NCBI RefSeq assembly: GCF_000725125.1
Contig: NZ_JFCB01000017.1
Coordinates: 93,974 to 157,973 of the forward strand
DNA from: Streptomyces toyocaensis
GTDB lineage: Bacteria; Actinomycetota; Actinomycetes; Streptomycetales; Streptomycetaceae
Direction: 5' to 3'
DNA length: 64,000 nt
Shown here: one piece after another, positions 62,426-64,000 of the stretch
Layout of the letters: each line of letters begins with the position of its first letter
How positions within the stretch are numbered: position 1 is the first letter of the stretch
Translations under genes and position numbers: made by a program
The notes under the pieces: generated by a model
Seen by the model: the letters and a program-made list of their open reading frames with translations, nothing else
Told to the model about the DNA's origin: nothing
The model's database searches: none

Positions 62426-63871
62426 TCAGGTCAGGTCGGACGTGGCGAGCCGCCGTACGGCGGCCATCGGCACGGGGAGCCAGTCGGGGCGGTGCCGGGC
62501 CTCGTAGACCGCCTCGTAGACCGCCTTGTCGGTCTCGTACGCGCGCAGCAGCACCGGCTCCGTGCGGGGGTCCCGGCCCCCGGCCTCCGCGTACCCGGAG
62601 CAGTACGCCGCCCGGCAGTGCTCGGCCCACTCCGGCTGCGGCGGGTCCACCGAACGCGCCGCGTAGTCGAAGGAGCGCAGCATCCCGGCCACGTCCCGCA
62701 TCGTCGGCTGCGGCATCCGCCGCTCGGCCAGCGGCCGGGCCGGCTCCCCCTCGAAGTCGATCAGCGACCACTCACCGCCACCGCCGAAGGCGTGCGAGGT
62801 GTCCCCGGCCGGGGACCGCAGGCACTGCCCGAGGTGCAGGTCACCGTGGATCCGCTGGGCGGTCCAGGTGCGGCCGCCGGCGGCCAGGTCGTCCAGCGCC
62901 GTGTACGCGGAGCGCAGTCCGTCCGCGTACGGCCGCAGCGCGGGCACCGCGTGCACGGCGGCCTCGAGCCGCTCCGCCATGCCGTCCACGAGGTGGCGCA
63001 GCTGGGAGTGGCCCAGGGTGACCGTCGGCAGCGCGCGGGCCAGCGCGGTGTGCACCTCGGCTGTCGCCCGCCCGAGGGCCCGCGCCTCGGCGAGGAAGTC
63101 CTCGCCCTTGGCCAGCTCCCGCAGCGCCAGCTCCCAGCCGTCCGTCGCGCCCTGCACGAACGGCTGCAGCACTCCCAGGACGTACGGTTCGGCCGGGGGC
63201 GGGCCGGGCGTATCCCCGGGGTCCGCCACCAGCCAGGCCGTCGGCGGGGGCACCCGGGAGCAGCCCTCGCGTGCCAGCGCCAGCGGCAGCTCCAGATCGG
63301 GATTGATCCCGGGTACGACCCGGCGCAACAGCTTCAGAATGAACGTATCTCCGTAGACGACCGACGAGTTCGACTGCTCGGCGGTCATCAGGCGCGGCAC
63401 CAGGCCGGACCGGATCTCCTGGCGCGGGTCCCGCTCGAAGCGAAGCCCGCCGATCCGGGCCTGGGCGCGCAGGGCCTCCAGGAGCAGTTCGGCGGGCCGG
63501 GTGTCGTGCAGCGCCTCGTAGACCGTCCGTCCGGCCAGGGGGCCCTGCGTCACATGACCGATCAGCGCGGGCGCCAGCCGGGGCGGCAGCGCCTCGCGCA
63601 CGCCTATGAGCAACTGGTAGCAGTCGCCGGGCTGCTCCTGCCCGCCGTGGCCGGGCTGGAGCGGCTGGTGGGCGCGCACCAGCAGGTGGTACAGGCCCAG
63701 CTTCGCGGTGGGCGGCAGCAGTTCCGTGGCCGCGACCAGGGCGAACCCGGTGACCGGGCGGCCCTTGCCCGCGAACCAGCGCTGCCGCGGCAGCCATTCC
63801 CTGAGCAACGGGTCCAGGGACGCAAGGAGCCCGGGCGGTGTCGTGACGGTACGTGTGACGGCTTCCGACAT
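62426..63871 (-). CDS. mak: Maltokinase (Mak/Pep2)
   Basis: This 481-residue kinase phosphorylates maltose to maltose 1-phosphate, the substrate of the maltosyltransferase GlgE. It has an N-terminal cap (LLREWLPRQRWFAGKGRPV), ATP-site features, and the phosphotransferase motif RIHGDLHLGQC with SLIDFEGEPARP as the metal loop. It lies 33 bases upstream of glgB on the same strand and probably just after treS, matching the four-step TreS-Mak-GlgE-GlgB route from trehalose to branched glucan. Confidence 0.93.
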   Translation of the reverse strand: MSEAVTRTVTTPPGLLASLDPLLREWLPRQRWFAGKGRPVTGFALVAATELLPPTAKLGLYHLLVRAHQPLQPGHGGQEQPGDCYQLLIGVREALPPRLAPALIGHVTQGPLAGRTVYEALHDTRPAELLLEALRAQARIGGLRFERDPRQEIRSGLVPRLMTAEQSNSSVVYGDTFILKLLRRVVPGINPDLELPLALAREGCSRVPPPTAWLVADPGDTPGPPPAEPYVLGVLQPFVQGATDGWELALRELAKGEDFLAEARALGRATAEVHTALARALPTVTLGHSQLRHLVDGMAERLEAAVHAVPALRPYADGLRSAYTALDDLAAGGRTWTAQRIHGDLHLGQCLRSPAGDTSHAFGGGGEWSLIDFEGEPARPLAERRMPQPTMRDVAGMLRSFDYAARSVDPPQPEWAEHCRAAYCSGYAEAGGRDPRTEPVLLRAYETDKAVYEAVYEARHRPDWLPVPMAAVRRLATSDLT

Positions 63872-63949
63872 GGCGTCGCGTCCTTTCCCCTCTTTCGGCG
63901 CGCCACGGCGGGCGCCGCCGGTGGGCGGGGTGTTACTGATGCGTGCCCA

Positions 63950-63977
63950 GGGCGGGCCGGTGAAAACCGCCCCGCCC
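63950..63977 (-). terminator. Hairpin after the upstream gene
   Basis: A 12-bp stem with one mismatch and a GAAA tetraloop lies seven bases after a stop codon at 63984-63986 on the minus strand. It is 78 bases before maltokinase and may attenuate transcription between the two genes. Confidence 0.5.
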
Positions 63978-63983
63978 CGGGTT

Positions 63984-64000
63984 CTAGGCGGCGTCCTTGC
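63984..64000 (-). CDS. 3' tip of the upstream gene, probably treS
   Basis: Only the last codons are visible: Lys-Asp-Ala-Ala and TAG on the minus strand. Gene order in streptomycetes (treS, mak, glgB) suggests trehalose synthase, but the sequence alone cannot prove it. Confidence 0.3.

Overview
This window is chromosomal DNA of a Streptomyces or a very close relative. The GC content is very high, GTG and TTG starts are common, several genes look leaderless (a TANNNT box 6-7 bases before the start codon), and marker genes of polar hyphal growth (Scy and FilP) are present. From memory, the gene order matches the S. coelicolor core region around SCO5378-SCO5441. Most of the window is therefore conserved core chromosome. 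There is no rRNA, tRNA, CRISPR array, insertion sequence or prophage. The only stretch that looks accessory lies around 49.4-52.6 kb.

Layout. 0-5.4 kb: small membrane proteins, a PduO-type cobalamin adenosyltransferase, a drug-type ABC exporter with a divergent TetR regulator, 3-hydroxybutyryl-CoA dehydrogenase and a STAS protein. 5.6-11.3 kb: a large membrane-anchored NTPase, the mismatch endonuclease NucS and small conserved proteins. 11.3-15.2 kb: two duplicated ABC ATPase/permease pairs. 15.3-20.3 kb: the coiled-coil cytoskeletal proteins FilP and Scy. 20.5-23.4 kb: methylmalonyl-CoA epimerase, acetyl-CoA acetyltransferase and the MeaB GTPase. 23.5-26.4 kb: a PepSY protein divergent from an OmpR-type two-component system. 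26.4-31.8 kb: two MarR regulators, three tandem AIM24 proteins, two DUF3817 paralogues and a thiamine-binding protein. 31.9-33.6 kb: icmA behind a strong palindrome. 33.7-36.3 kb: a LysR, cysteine dioxygenase and YeiH sulfur cassette. 38.2-39.2 kb: a thioredoxin-TPR chaperone-like protein. 39.2-42.5 kb: a long, dyad-rich leader region and an uncharacterised secreted/membrane operon (DUF6230, DUF6114, Thr/Ala/Glu-rich exported protein). 42.6-48.6 kb: pyk, ackA, pta and pfkA. 49.9-51.5 kb: a Cys-rich protein coupled to a split YeeE/YedE transporter. 52.6-56.5 kb: a CitAB/DctBR-like two-component system divergent from a dicarboxylate symporter. 56.7-59.8 kb: MerR-thioredoxin and HelD. 59.9 kb to the end: glgB, maltokinase and the 3' tip of an upstream gene, probably treS.

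Two metabolic themes stand out. First, B12-dependent acyl-CoA metabolism is spread over 32 kb: the adenosyltransferase, the mutase large subunit IcmA, its GTPase chaperone MeaB, the epimerase, the thiolase and the hydroxyacyl-CoA dehydrogenase. Second, central carbon and storage metabolism: phosphofructokinase, pyruvate kinase, the Pta-AckA overflow route, C4-dicarboxylate uptake and the maltokinase/GlgB end of the GlgE alpha-glucan route. The best candidates for undescribed biology are the DUF6230/DUF6114 operon with its structured 650-bp upstream region, and the Cys-rich protein translationally coupled to the YeeE/YedE pair. The Cys-rich protein's C-terminal GWW tail recurs in a neighbouring small zinc-ribbon-like protein.
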